Virus record (IMG/VR): IMGVR_UViG_3300035698_021529
Location: 1 to 20,630 of that record
DNA: 20,630 bases
Reading direction: 5' to 3' (one strand)
DNA from: a virus
The notes beneath the pieces are model-generated. The model was not told where the DNA came from. It did no database searches and saw nothing but the letters and a program-made list of their open reading frames with translations. Shown here piece by piece: positions 13,209-20,578 of this stretch; position 1 is the stretch's first letter, and each line of letters begins with the position of its first letter. The translations under genes and the position numbers were made by a program.

Positions 13209-13711
13209 GTTTTAGGATTATCCTTACATTCTTCTTCATAACAGCAAACTTCGCAAGTAACACCCCTGTCATGCTGACCAAAACATAATTTATTTAATTT
13301 AGCCCTTGTCAATCTACTCATATTCGATTTCTTCTTTGGTTTTGGTTTTGTCTTCTTAACAGGTAAGGGAGATTGAAGTCCTTCACAATCATCTGATTCG
13401 TCTTCATCATCGTCTTCTTCATCATCATCATCATCGTCGTCATCATCTTCATCTTCATCATCCATTTCTAATGCCTGGTCGTCCAAAGTCTTTTTTGTTG
13501 GTATACTTTTTTCTGTAGGATATTTTTCAGGCGCTGCTGCTAAAATTGCCTTTTCTAATATGATTCGTGGGTGATGATCGTGGCCATGTCCTTCAACACC
13601 ACCAATTAAAAGATCACAAATCCCACGGCCAGCATCATCCAGTATAACAAGGTCTGAGCATAAGCAGACATTTTTATCTTCGCACCATTTGATCAGTTCA
13701 TTTATTCGCAT
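13205..13711 (-). CDS. Asp-tract protein with Lys linker and C-terminal Cys motif
   Basis: A 168-aa protein of four parts: an N-terminal mixed domain (1-80, with GVEGHGHDHHPRIILEKA) rich in His, an acidic tract (83-110, almost all Asp/Glu), a Pro/Lys linker (117-128, PVKKTKPKPKKK) and a C-terminal CFG motif: C143-FG, C153-x2-C156, C162. The N-terminal part mentions CLCSD at 16-20, so there may be a second metal site. The Cys tail resembles the CFG-x-x-D...CxxC...C endings of some phage SSB and related proteins, and has the same CxxC-x5-C spacing as the frameshifted tail of the SSB here. It lies directly before the polymerase gene (ATGA overlap) and is probably a replisome-associated factor. 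Confidence 0.75.
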   Translation of the reverse strand: MRINELIKWCEDKNVCLCSDLVILDDAGRGICDLLIGGVEGHGHDHHPRIILEKAILAAAPEKYPTEKSIPTKKTLDDQALEMDDEDEDDDDDDDDDEEDDDEDESDDCEGLQSPLPVKKTKPKPKKKSNMSRLTRAKLNKLCFGQHDRGVTCEVCCYEEECKDNPKT

Positions 13712-14025
13712 TATGATTTCTCCATTATAATTTTTTTAATAGTTTCGGCATGGCATCTTTTCGGAGCACACCAACAAAATAATCTTAACTTACCAAATTG
13801 TTCATAAATATTTGCTAATCGGATTATCTCTGATACAATAAAAGTGTCACTACTGGCTATTCTTTTTTGTAACCAGGCTCCGTATTTATCGCAAACTAAA
13901 TCTCTTTGTGATTCCTTTTCTAATAGAAAAGGATTACCTAAAGGTGATTTTCCCCGGCAAACTTTTATATCCCATGGATTTATTATTTTATTTTTTCTTA
14001 AATTGCAAATTACTATATTACCCAT
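13711..14025 (-). CDS. DUF4326-like protein
   Basis: A 104-aa protein. The middle carries KVCRGKSPLGNPFLLEKESQ, then VCDKYGAWLQKRI, and the end YEQFGKLRLFCWCAPKRCHA, i.e. the 'RpSkwGNPF ... WL ... G.dL.CWCaP..CHg..L' pattern of DUF4326. That family is common in phages next to nucleotide and DNA metabolism genes; its activity is not known to me. The gene is bounded by TAATG overlaps on both sides with GGAGAAA preceding each ATG. Confidence 0.85.
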   Translation of the reverse strand: MGNIVICNLRKNKIINPWDIKVCRGKSPLGNPFLLEKESQRDLVCDKYGAWLQKRIASSDTFIVSEIIRLANIYEQFGKLRLFCWCAPKRCHAETIKKIIMEKS

Positions 14026-15218
14026 TAGAATTTCTCCATCATTTTAATTTGTTTCATCGCCACTTTATACTCGAGCAAACTGTCGAGGCCATTGTATAAT
14101 AATAACTCTTTCAAATCCAATTCTTTTATTCGATTAAATTCATTTTTTCCTGATTTCAGATAAGGTTTGATATGATGATCATAATCACCAACACCAAAAA
14201 GAACAAACGATTGAAATTTAACACTTGTAATCCCGCTTCTGTTATCTAAAACATGGGCAGCAAGCATTGTGTCCCATATCCAATTCCTAACATGGAATCC
14301 TAATTTTGCTTTTGTCCACCGATCTTCAAATTTTAGATTAGATGCTATTTTGCCACATTTTGATTTTAGTAGTTTTATAGTTTCATCTATTGCAGAACCG
14401 TGCCATGGATATGCTATTGTTCTTTTGCCATTCCAACAGACAGAACAAGAAACGATCTCTGCTCTTTCATCATCTGGCTTTAAACAGTTGCATTCATAAT
14501 CAAAAGCAAAGTTTCCTTTTTTACCTTGTAAATCTTTTAAAAACTTTGCTGCTTTATTTGGATTCATTTCTACTTCGATTTGTTTTTCAAAGTTTGGTAT
14601 TGTTTCCCATGGTTTTGTTTTCTTTCTTACTGCTGTTTTGATATGCTTCTCAAATATCTTAGTTAATATATTGTCATTTCTGTTTAATAAATAAGACGGA
14701 TGATATGTAGATATTATCCAAGCATTTGGTTTGTGGTTTGGAATGCAAAAGCCAGCCCATCGGCCTAAAGCATCCACTTTGCTCACCCATATTGGCTTGA
14801 TCAGAGATTTTAAAGCAGCATTTCCCAATAAGATGATAATATTGGGATCGTGTTTTTTGATTGTCTTCATTAAATTAGGACGGCAGCAAGTAATTCTTGT
14901 ATCACTGATAGGTCCTTCTGTTTTGGGTTTACATATTACAGCATTAGTTCTTATGCAATCTTTATATAGATTCACACCTGCTTTGAGCAATGCCTTTTCT
15001 AATAATCCATCTTTTCTGAACACGATAGGATTATTTTTCTTGTCTTCCTTATATCCGGGTGCTTCTGAAACGATCAGAATCTTTTTCTTGCCTTTACCAG
15101 CAGGCTGTATTTTAGGCGAACGACAAGTTTTAGCATAACCACATAAGCCACATTGCGCTAATATGGATGTGGGTGCGGAGCTTGCTATTTTAGAATTATT
15201 AAAAAAGGTGTTATTCAT
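14025..15218 (-). CDS. Uracil-DNA glycosylase (family 4 like) fused to 3'-5' exonuclease
   Basis: A 397-aa two-domain protein. Residues 20-190 are a UDG-superfamily domain: C23 and C26, then C96 and C111 in the spacing of the 4Fe-4S cluster of family 4 (x2, x69, x14), motif SEAPG (51-55) and HPSYLL (173-178). Residues 236-397 are the DnaQ/PolA-type proofreading domain: ExoI FAFDYE (D240, E242), ExoII NLKFED (294-299, with Glu where PolA has Asp, then Asp), DTMLA (D316), ExoIII YNGLDS (Y375, D379). The polymerase partner is separate. UDG would scan for uracil or deaminated bases in front of the fork, or process a modified base if the genome is hypermodified. Start overlaps the methyltransferase stop (ATGA). 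Domains are clear, the role is inferred. Confidence 0.92.
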   Translation of the reverse strand: MNNTFFNNSKIASSAPTSILAQCGLCGYAKTCRSPKIQPAGKGKKKILIVSEAPGYKEDKKNNPIVFRKDGLLEKALLKAGVNLYKDCIRTNAVICKPKTEGPISDTRITCCRPNLMKTIKKHDPNIIILLGNAALKSLIKPIWVSKVDALGRWAGFCIPNHKPNAWIISTYHPSYLLNRNDNILTKIFEKHIKTAVRKKTKPWETIPNFEKQIEVEMNPNKAAKFLKDLQGKKGNFAFDYECNCLKPDDERAEIVSCSVCWNGKRTIAYPWHGSAIDETIKLLKSKCGKIASNLKFEDRWTKAKLGFHVRNWIWDTMLAAHVLDNRSGITSVKFQSFVLFGVGDYDHHIKPYLKSGKNEFNRIKELDLKELLLYNGLDSLLEYKVAMKQIKMMEKF

Positions 15219-15976
15219 ATAACGATGCCTAATGTAGGTTTATTTTGTTCTCGTCTGATTCTTTTCTTTGCTATTTTATAATATGTTTCATCAATTTCTA
15301 TTCCAATAAATTTGCGTTTCGTTCTAATACATGCAACAGCAGTTGTCCCTGAACCTATTGTAAAATCAAGTACTGTTTCGCCTTTATTAGTATATGTCTT
15401 GATTAGGTATTCCATTAAGGCTACTGGTTTTTGAGTAGGATGAGCATACTTCTTATCGGATCGTTTATGATAAGTGATTATGGTTTGTGGATTCTGATGC
15501 GTATATGTTCTCTTTATTTTATCGATAGTACTTGAAGGATTGGAACCACTATAACTTCCTAATGTGCCTCTTATTAGTGTATTTCTTTTTTTCATTTGGT
15601 GGTTATATGTGATCCTGTTTAAACCGAAAACTACTGTGTCTTCATGCCTTGTCATCGGTCGATACTTAGCTATTTGAAATCCACTTGGTATAACTTTATC
15701 CCACACCCAGCAATACTTAAACATATCCATATTAGACGCTATCAGCTTCGTTGTAAAGGGCTGGGAGGCTGTCAGCACGATTGCACCGTTTGGCTTGATT
15801 AAACGCTTTAGCTGCTCCCACATCGGTTCTAACGGGATGATAGAGTCCCACTTGCAAGCAGTAGTACCATAAGGCGGATCTGTTAAGATCATATCAATGG
15901 ATTTATCTGGAAAAGTTTTCATTACTTCCAAACAATCGCCCTGTATGATGACATTCTTTTTCAAGATGCTATTCAC
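15215..15976 (-). CDS. DNA methyltransferase, beta class (N6-adenine or N4-cytosine)
   Basis: A 253-aa amino-methyltransferase. Motif IV DPPY (33-36) comes before the SAM motif (DFTIGSGTT from about 204), with a target-recognition stretch between (RTYTHQNPQTI region) and HPTQKP as motif X: that is the permuted beta class, which acts on exocyclic amino groups. It is not a C5-cytosine enzyme. Start is GTG (15976-15974) overlapping the TGA of the 42-aa zinc-ribbon gene (GTGA). No restriction partner is seen, so it is an orphan methylase; it may protect phage DNA or mark it for the phage's own factors. The target sequence cannot be told from here. Confidence 0.92.
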   Translation of the reverse strand: MNSILKKNVIIQGDCLEVMKTFPDKSIDMILTDPPYGTTACKWDSIIPLEPMWEQLKRLIKPNGAIVLTASQPFTTKLIASNMDMFKYCWVWDKVIPSGFQIAKYRPMTRHEDTVVFGLNRITYNHQMKKRNTLIRGTLGSYSGSNPSSTIDKIKRTYTHQNPQTIITYHKRSDKKYAHPTQKPVALMEYLIKTYTNKGETVLDFTIGSGTTAVACIRTKRKFIGIEIDETYYKIAKKRIRREQNKPTLGIVI

Positions 15977-16101
15977 TTTGCTATAATTATCCTTTCACTA
16001 CTACATCTAGGACAAGTTGTTTCAGTCCTATCTTTTACTATCCACATATTCATACATACATAACAGTAGGCTGGGTACACAATAAATACATTACTATTCA
16101 T
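15973..16101 (-). CDS. 42-aa zinc-ribbon microprotein before the methyltransferase
   Basis: A frame of 42 codons, ATG at 16101 overlapping the clamp gene end by 8 nt, with GAAGAAG as weak ribosome site and a GTGA junction to the methyltransferase. The product is a plain zinc ribbon: CYVC (C13, C16), then MNMWIVKDRTETT, then CPRC (C30, C33). The four Cys and the linker fit a rubredoxin-like knuckle. It may be an accessory of the clamp or methylase. Confidence 0.65.
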   Translation of the reverse strand: MNSNVFIVYPAYCYVCMNMWIVKDRTETTCPRCSSERIIIAK

Positions 16102-17110
16102 CTTCTTCGACTTTACCTAAAACTGTGATGTATTTGAATTTACCAATAACTGTTTTTAATCGGTCTTTTGAAATGATGCAAGGACTGTTTTTATCTATGA
16201 TGGTTTTTAATGTTTTAGGACTAATAGAAAAGCTCAGTGCTCGTTTTTTGTATTTTACTTTACCGTGCTCTTTATACCACCCCGAAACACCTAATCCTGT
16301 CACTGTTACCTTATCTTTTGTAAGATCGACCTGTACTGAATTACTATCAGCACTATCTGAAGAAAAGATAGAAGCTCGTTCGATCATATCATTGATGCCA
16401 GTGGGTAAAGATATTTCTTCTCCCTCTACCTTGAAGAAATTTGTAAGTTTAGGATATGTTTCAATGAAAATTCTACAACTAAAAACTAAACCTTCAGAAT
16501 TTCTAAAATGGATCCAAGATTTAGTTTCACTGTATTCAATCATACCAGAATCTTTGAGTTGGCTCATTGCAGAACGGCGGATCAAAAGAGGTTCTTTGAT
16601 GTCCATTTTCATTTTGTATCTTGAAGCCTCTACGTTATTACAAGATTCAATCCATTTAGGAGTAATTCTAATGCAAGTTAATATAAATTGGGCTTCATCA
16701 GAACCCGCTGTTTCTATAACGAGGTTTATGGCGTCTGAAAAATCATCTGGAAGAATTTTCCACTTTTTTGGTTTTTCAAGATGTTCAATAGGCATTAGAA
16801 TTTCACTATCCATTCTGATACCAGCTTTTTTTCTTTTTGCTTTTATTTGCAATTCATGTGGATCTTTCTTGATTTCTATCTTTAGATTTTCATCAGGCAA
16901 AGATTTTAATATTGATAATAGAGGTGCTGACTGAACTGCACCAGTAATATCAAGATCAGTTTTTATAGAACAGGAAATTTCATCGTTGTATGTTGTCATT
17001 CTTTTATTCTTAAAAACAATGCAAGACGACTGTTCAATAATTTCTCTAATCGATAATCCCGGTTGTACAAATTCCACTTGCTTCAATAATATCTCTCTGT
17101 TAATGTCCAT
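16094..17110 (-). CDS. dnaN: Sliding clamp, DnaN (beta) type
   Basis: A 338-aa protein with three repeats of the DnaN fold, against about 366 aa in E. coli. N-terminal VEFVQPGLSIREIIEQSSCI and LSILKSLPDENLKIEI, middle IETAGSDEAQFILTCIRI and LLIRRSAMSQL, C-terminal SFSISPKTLKTIIDKNSPCI and KFKYITVLGKVEEDE match the beta-clamp pattern (strand-helix repeats with a C-terminal KYITVL strand), not T4 gp45. I chose ATG 17110 (MDINREILLKQ) since AGGAAAT stands 8 nt before it; an upstream start would add 14 residues that overlap the previous gene. It would be loaded by the clamp loader at 10539-11468. Confidence 0.85.
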   Translation of the reverse strand: MDINREILLKQVEFVQPGLSIREIIEQSSCIVFKNKRMTTYNDEISCSIKTDLDITGAVQSAPLLSILKSLPDENLKIEIKKDPHELQIKAKRKKAGIRMDSEILMPIEHLEKPKKWKILPDDFSDAINLVIETAGSDEAQFILTCIRITPKWIESCNNVEASRYKMKMDIKEPLLIRRSAMSQLKDSGMIEYSETKSWIHFRNSEGLVFSCRIFIETYPKLTNFFKVEGEEISLPTGINDMIERASIFSSDSADSNSVQVDLTKDKVTVTGLGVSGWYKEHGKVKYKKRALSFSISPKTLKTIIDKNSPCIISKDRLKTVIGKFKYITVLGKVEEDE

Positions 17111-17123
17111 TTTTATTTCCTTT

Positions 17124-17657
17124 TTATCTGCGTTTAGATGTGAATTTAACATGGTTTCTTTTTTTTATTTCTTCCTCTACAGCTGTTTCTGATCTACCAG
17201 TGAGCCCAGCTGCTACCTCAAAAGCCCATTTAGTAATACCTAATTTTCCTATTATGCCTTTCAATATCTTATCTTCTTTTTCTGCAACCTTGCGCACCTT
17301 ATTGCTTGTTTTCCTTCCTATACTAGAAAAGTATGTGCAACCATCTCTTGTATAACTTCTCCAAATATGCCTTGTTTTTTCAAAAAGGCCGCATATCTCT
17401 TTACCAGCTTTAGAATCGTAATATTTTCCGCATTTTATTTTACATAATTTAGTTTTAATGGCCTCTTTTGTGCGACCATACTTAATTGCTAATTTTTCAT
17501 ATGAAGCATGATTTAAAAAATAATCCCAGTACACACTTATTTCATCTTCTGCCAACCATACTTTTTTTGCATTAAAGTTATTTGTTGTACTGCCTTGATG
17601 TATTAAATGAGATGATTTATCAAGTTCTTCGTCTGAAAAAAATCTATCATTATTCAT
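17124..17657 (-). CDS. Putative DNA-binding helix-turn-helix protein
   Basis: A 177-aa basic protein. Residues 33-75 contain VWLAEDEISVYWDYFLNHAS followed by YEKLAIKYGRTKEAIKTKL, a Trp-containing three-helix pattern like a Myb/SANT or sigma-type HTH with a turn at YGRTKEAI. A second candidate HTH is KWAFEVAAGLTGRSETAVEE near the C-terminus, with a basic end. No catalytic motif is seen. AAGGAAAAG stands before the ATG; the start overlaps the glycosyltransferase end by 8 nt. Could be a transcription factor for the cluster or a target-site binder for the modification enzymes; both inferred. Confidence 0.6.
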   Translation of the reverse strand: MNNDRFFSDEELDKSSHLIHQGSTTNNFNAKKVWLAEDEISVYWDYFLNHASYEKLAIKYGRTKEAIKTKLCKIKCGKYYDSKAGKEICGLFEKTRHIWRSYTRDGCTYFSSIGRKTSNKVRKVAEKEDKILKGIIGKLGITKWAFEVAAGLTGRSETAVEEEIKKRNHVKFTSKRR

Positions 17658-18492
17658 TTTCTTTTCCTTCTAAGTAAATAAGTTTCATGCCATAGTTATT
17701 GACACCTTTAAGGTTTTTATACTTATCTTTTTTGATCAATCTGTTCTTTTTAAAATGTGAATAAAAAACCTGGTGTTGCGGTCTACCCCATTTTTGAGTA
17801 ACTGTTACTATGCCCGGGTGTTGTTCTACAAGTGATTCTGCCATCTGTAGTCGGCCATCATCTTGATAAAGTTCATCTGCATTTCCACCATCATCAATAC
17901 CAGTAGGTGTTTTGCCAGCAAGGAAAGCATTGAATAAAATAGTACACTGCCCACTTTGTAAAACCCTGATACTCAAATCAGTATCTTCATTATACCTACC
18001 TCTCCATCTTTGAGGTATACTATTCTTGATTAAAATACATGAGTAAATTCTTGTGTTTAAATAATATGCTGGTCGATAGGATGAAGCCACCATAAAGAAA
18101 TCATAATTGAATCCACTAAGACCTATATTTTTATATCTGTTCACAAAGTCTTCAGCGCATTTAAGAATAGTGCCGGAAGTAACCATGGTTTTCATATTTC
18201 TGTTGAGTCTTTTGAAGTTCATTATATTATCATCTAAGATCCAGTGCTTTTTAGCACCAACAGAAATCGAATGCTCCCATACCCAATTTCTTGCTGGAAT
18301 GGAACCTTTCCCTAAGTTACTGAAAGGCAGTTTGAGAATATTTGATTTGTCAATTACTTTTGCATATTTTTTATACTCTTGCGGTTCGACAACAATCTTG
18401 TAAGGCACTCCCATGTCCTCTAGGGCTCTGCTTGTCTTTCGCCTCTCCCATCTACCTTTGGAGATAATATATATTGGGTACTTAGGTTGCAC
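17650..18492 (-). CDS. TET-associated (TAGT) family-like glycosyltransferase
   Basis: A 280-aa protein with GTG start (18492), GGAG 8 nt upstream. Motifs I recognise for the TAGT family of phage DNA-base glycosyltransferases: PIYIISKGRW (6-15), VPYKIVVEPQEY (29-40), LPFSNLGKGSIPARNWVWEH (55-74), WILDDNI (84-90; D87 and D88 as nucleotide-sugar/metal site), LNTRIYSCI (145-153), RGRYNEDTDLS (164-174) and QHPGIVTVTQKWGRPQH near the C-terminus. The family is known to glycosylate oxidised methylcytosine made by TET/JBP enzymes in phages. I see no TET-type dioxygenase or C5 methylase here. Context: next to UDP-xylose synthase and FkbM methyltransferase. Family call is from memory of the motifs; substrate is inferred. 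Confidence 0.8.
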   Translation of the reverse strand: MQPKYPIYIISKGRWERRKTSRALEDMGVPYKIVVEPQEYKKYAKVIDKSNILKLPFSNLGKGSIPARNWVWEHSISVGAKKHWILDDNIMNFKRLNRNMKTMVTSGTILKCAEDFVNRYKNIGLSGFNYDFFMVASSYRPAYYLNTRIYSCILIKNSIPQRWRGRYNEDTDLSIRVLQSGQCTILFNAFLAGKTPTGIDDGGNADELYQDDGRLQMAESLVEQHPGIVTVTQKWGRPQHQVFYSHFKKNRLIKKDKYKNLKGVNNYGMKLIYLEGKENE

Positions 18493-19339
18493 TTATTTCT
18501 CCAAGTTCAAATCCTATCCTGTCTTTTTTATTCCATAAGTCATAGCATGCAGGACACAGTGCTTTTGTTTTTGCAATTATATCTATGCCACAACCGCAAC
18601 ACTTCATTCCTTTCATAAGCACTTTACATTCCCCGGAAGTTTCTTTTTCTCTTATCCAACTTCCAGCTTGTGTCCATCTGCAATCCCACTTTGGTTGTAT
18701 GACAGTTTTAAATCCAACGTCTAATAATGTTTGTATAATTGCTTCTGCTTTTTTTATCCAATTTTTATATATAGGATGAAAATCAATAATAACTGCTCTT
18801 AAATTTGGTTGAACTATAGGCAGATCATACTCACCACCCTCTATATCAATTTTTACTATCGACGCCTCCTTAATTGCTTTTAAATAATTTATAGCAGGTA
18901 CTTCAATTTTATATGCTTTTCTTTTTGATAGTACTATGCTGTTCGTTACTCCTATTCCTTTTGAAATAAACAGATCAACTGCTTTTTTATTACCGTTTAC
19001 AATGGCTACTTGTTTTATTTTCAAATTAGGTAATTGTGTTAATTTTAAAATATTATATGAATTTGGTGTTGGTTCATATGCAATCACTTTTTTTACTGGA
19101 AATCTTGCGCATCGTATGGCATAGGTGCCTACATAGGCTCCTATGTCTACTACTACATCTGAATGTCGTAATGGAATAGAACGGTGTTCTTTTATGGGAG
19201 TAATAAAAGGTTTTCTGCCATCGAAAATAACATTATGGCCACCAGGTACTCCACCACCAGTTACTAATTTATATGGTGTTTTTTTCTTTTTTTGAAATAA
19301 TCCTAAAGATGGTTGAATTTCAGTTTTTTTATTCTTCAT
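18482..19339 (-). CDS. FkbM-family methyltransferase with C-terminal zinc ribbon
   Basis: A 285-aa Rossmann SAM methyltransferase. Motif I VVVDIGAYVGTYAI (62-75), acidic motif II AYEPTPNSY (87-95), and SIVKIDIEGGEYDLPIV, the FkbM signature (D-E-G-x-E), are clear. The last 50 residues contain KCCGCGIDI and LCPACYDLW, a CxxC-x(n)-CxxC zinc ribbon, not usual for FkbM enzymes. FkbM proteins O-methylate sugars or related hydroxyls. I put the start at ATG 19339, 8 nt after GGAG; the ATG two codons earlier is too close to it. The gene sits between UXS and the TAGT-like gene, so the likely acceptor is the sugar they make and place. Confidence 0.88.
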   Translation of the reverse strand: MKNKKTEIQPSLGLFQKKKKTPYKLVTGGGVPGGHNVIFDGRKPFITPIKEHRSIPLRHSDVVVDIGAYVGTYAIRCARFPVKKVIAYEPTPNSYNILKLTQLPNLKIKQVAIVNGNKKAVDLFISKGIGVTNSIVLSKRKAYKIEVPAINYLKAIKEASIVKIDIEGGEYDLPIVQPNLRAVIIDFHPIYKNWIKKAEAIIQTLLDVGFKTVIQPKWDCRWTQAGSWIREKETSGECKVLMKGMKCCGCGIDIIAKTKALCPACYDLWNKKDRIGFELGEISAT

Positions 19340-19586
19340 CCACATATCTCCGCGTTACATCTTGTCCTTTAAATGCGATTTTAGAATAAAAGATTGATTT
19401 TGTTTTTGGTGTAATGGTTCGTTTTATTCTTTTTGCAAATTTATCCACATCTTTTTTATTAGCAAATCGTATTGTTATTGTTTGATATACTTCCCTTTCT
19501 TCTTGAACAAATTCTGGCATATCTTGCCATTCTATTCTCCAATCATCTGCATTTTCAAATAAAACATTTTTATTTTTTTTGCTCAT
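19329..19586 (-). CDS. Small conserved-looking protein between UXS and FkbM genes
   Basis: An 85-aa protein. ENADDWRIEWQDMPEFVQEE is followed by REVYQTITIRFANKKDVDKF, AKRIKRTITPKTKSIFYSKI and DVTRRYVDEE. The pattern 'W.dMPEFvQe..ey.tI.vRF....dv..Fakli...ITpKTKSiw' seems to be a phage module of ferredoxin-like fold that I have seen near ParB-like and methylase genes; I cannot name a function. AAGGAAG is about 12 nt before the ATG; it overlaps both neighbours by 11-17 nt. Confidence 0.65.
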   Translation of the reverse strand: MSKKNKNVLFENADDWRIEWQDMPEFVQEEREVYQTITIRFANKKDVDKFAKRIKRTITPKTKSIFYSKIAFKGQDVTRRYVDEE

Positions 19587-20544
19587 CTTTTAAAACTTCC
19601 TTAAAGTATTTAATTGTTTTTAAAAGACCGGTTTTTAAATCTATTTTTGGTTCCCAGTTCAATACTTCTTTTGCCAATGTAATATCAGGCTGTCGGATTA
19701 AAGGATCATCAGCTGGCAAGTCTTTATATATCCATAATGGCCATGAATGTGAAGGAGGTTGGATGAGTCCTAAAATTATTTCTACTAAATCTAATATAGA
19801 GTATTCTACAGGATTTCCAATATTGACTGGCCCCGTAAAATTATCTGCCGTATTCATTAGACTGATCAGACCATTTATTGTATCATCTACATAGCAGAAA
19901 GAACGTGTTTGAGAACCATCACCATAAATTGTTATGGGTTTATTTTGAAGTGCTTGCACTATCATATTGGACACTACTCGACCATCATTGATTTGCATAT
20001 GAGGCCCATAAGTATTAAAGATACGGGCTACTTTTATGCGAGTTTTGTGTTGTCTCCAATAATTAAACATCAGTGTTTCAGCACAACGTTTGCCTTCATC
20101 ATAGCAAGATCGTATACCAATTGGATTAACATTACCATTATACGATTCTACTTGAGGATGAATAGTAGGATTTCCATATACTTCACTTGTGGAAGCTTGA
20201 AGTATTTTAGCTTTATCCACTCTGGCTAATTCCAATATCTTTAGAATACCACATACATTAGTTTTTGTTGTTTGTATTGGATCGGATTGATAGTGAACAG
20301 GTGATGCTGGACACGCTAAATTATAAATCTCATTAAACTTATTATGGTAAATTTCTAATGAAATGGATATATCAGCCCAATAAGGGATGAAATTCGCATA
20401 ATTATCTATTAAAGGTTTTATATTATTCCTATCCCCTGTAGAAAAATTATCAATACATATCACCTTATGCCCCATATCAAGTAATTTTTTACAAAGATGA
20501 GAACCAAGAAATCCAGCACCACCTGTCACTAAAATTGTTTTCAT
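19570..20544 (-). CDS. UDP-glucuronate decarboxylase / UDP-xylose synthase-like epimerase
   Basis: A 324-aa short-chain dehydrogenase/epimerase. NAD motif TGGAGFLGSH (7-16); active-site STSE (118-121) and Y148-x3-K152 in SCYDEGKR. LACPASPVHYQSDPIQTTKT (77-94), SEVYGNPTIHPQVESYNGNV, FNTYGPHM, NDGRVVSNMIVQAL and YGDGSQTRSF are hallmarks of UDP-xylose synthase (UXS) rather than of GalE or dTDP-glucose dehydratase. The reaction would be UDP-glucuronate to UDP-xylose plus CO2 with bound NAD, in the cytoplasm. The UDP-glucose dehydrogenase that makes the substrate is not here and may be the host's. AAGGAT is 9 nt before the ATG. First full gene of the cluster at this edge. Confidence 0.92.
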   Translation of the reverse strand: MKTILVTGGAGFLGSHLCKKLLDMGHKVICIDNFSTGDRNNIKPLIDNYANFIPYWADISISLEIYHNKFNEIYNLACPASPVHYQSDPIQTTKTNVCGILKILELARVDKAKILQASTSEVYGNPTIHPQVESYNGNVNPIGIRSCYDEGKRCAETLMFNYWRQHKTRIKVARIFNTYGPHMQINDGRVVSNMIVQALQNKPITIYGDGSQTRSFCYVDDTINGLISLMNTADNFTGPVNIGNPVEYSILDLVEIILGLIQPPSHSWPLWIYKDLPADDPLIRQPDITLAKEVLNWEPKIDLKTGLLKTIKYFKEVLKDEQKK

Positions 20545-20578
20545 TGCATCAGATCCTTATTTAAGTTGCTGAGAAGTA

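Noticed and set aside
15215-15976. Methyltransferase as the C5-cytosine enzyme that would feed a TET/TAGT pathway
   Set aside because: Motif order is the beta amino-methyltransferase class with DPPY; no PC catalytic motif of C5 enzymes.
16125-16934. Plus-strand frame of 269 codons opposite the sliding clamp
   Set aside because: It is antisense to a well supported gene; the protein has no recognisable motif and no start signal.
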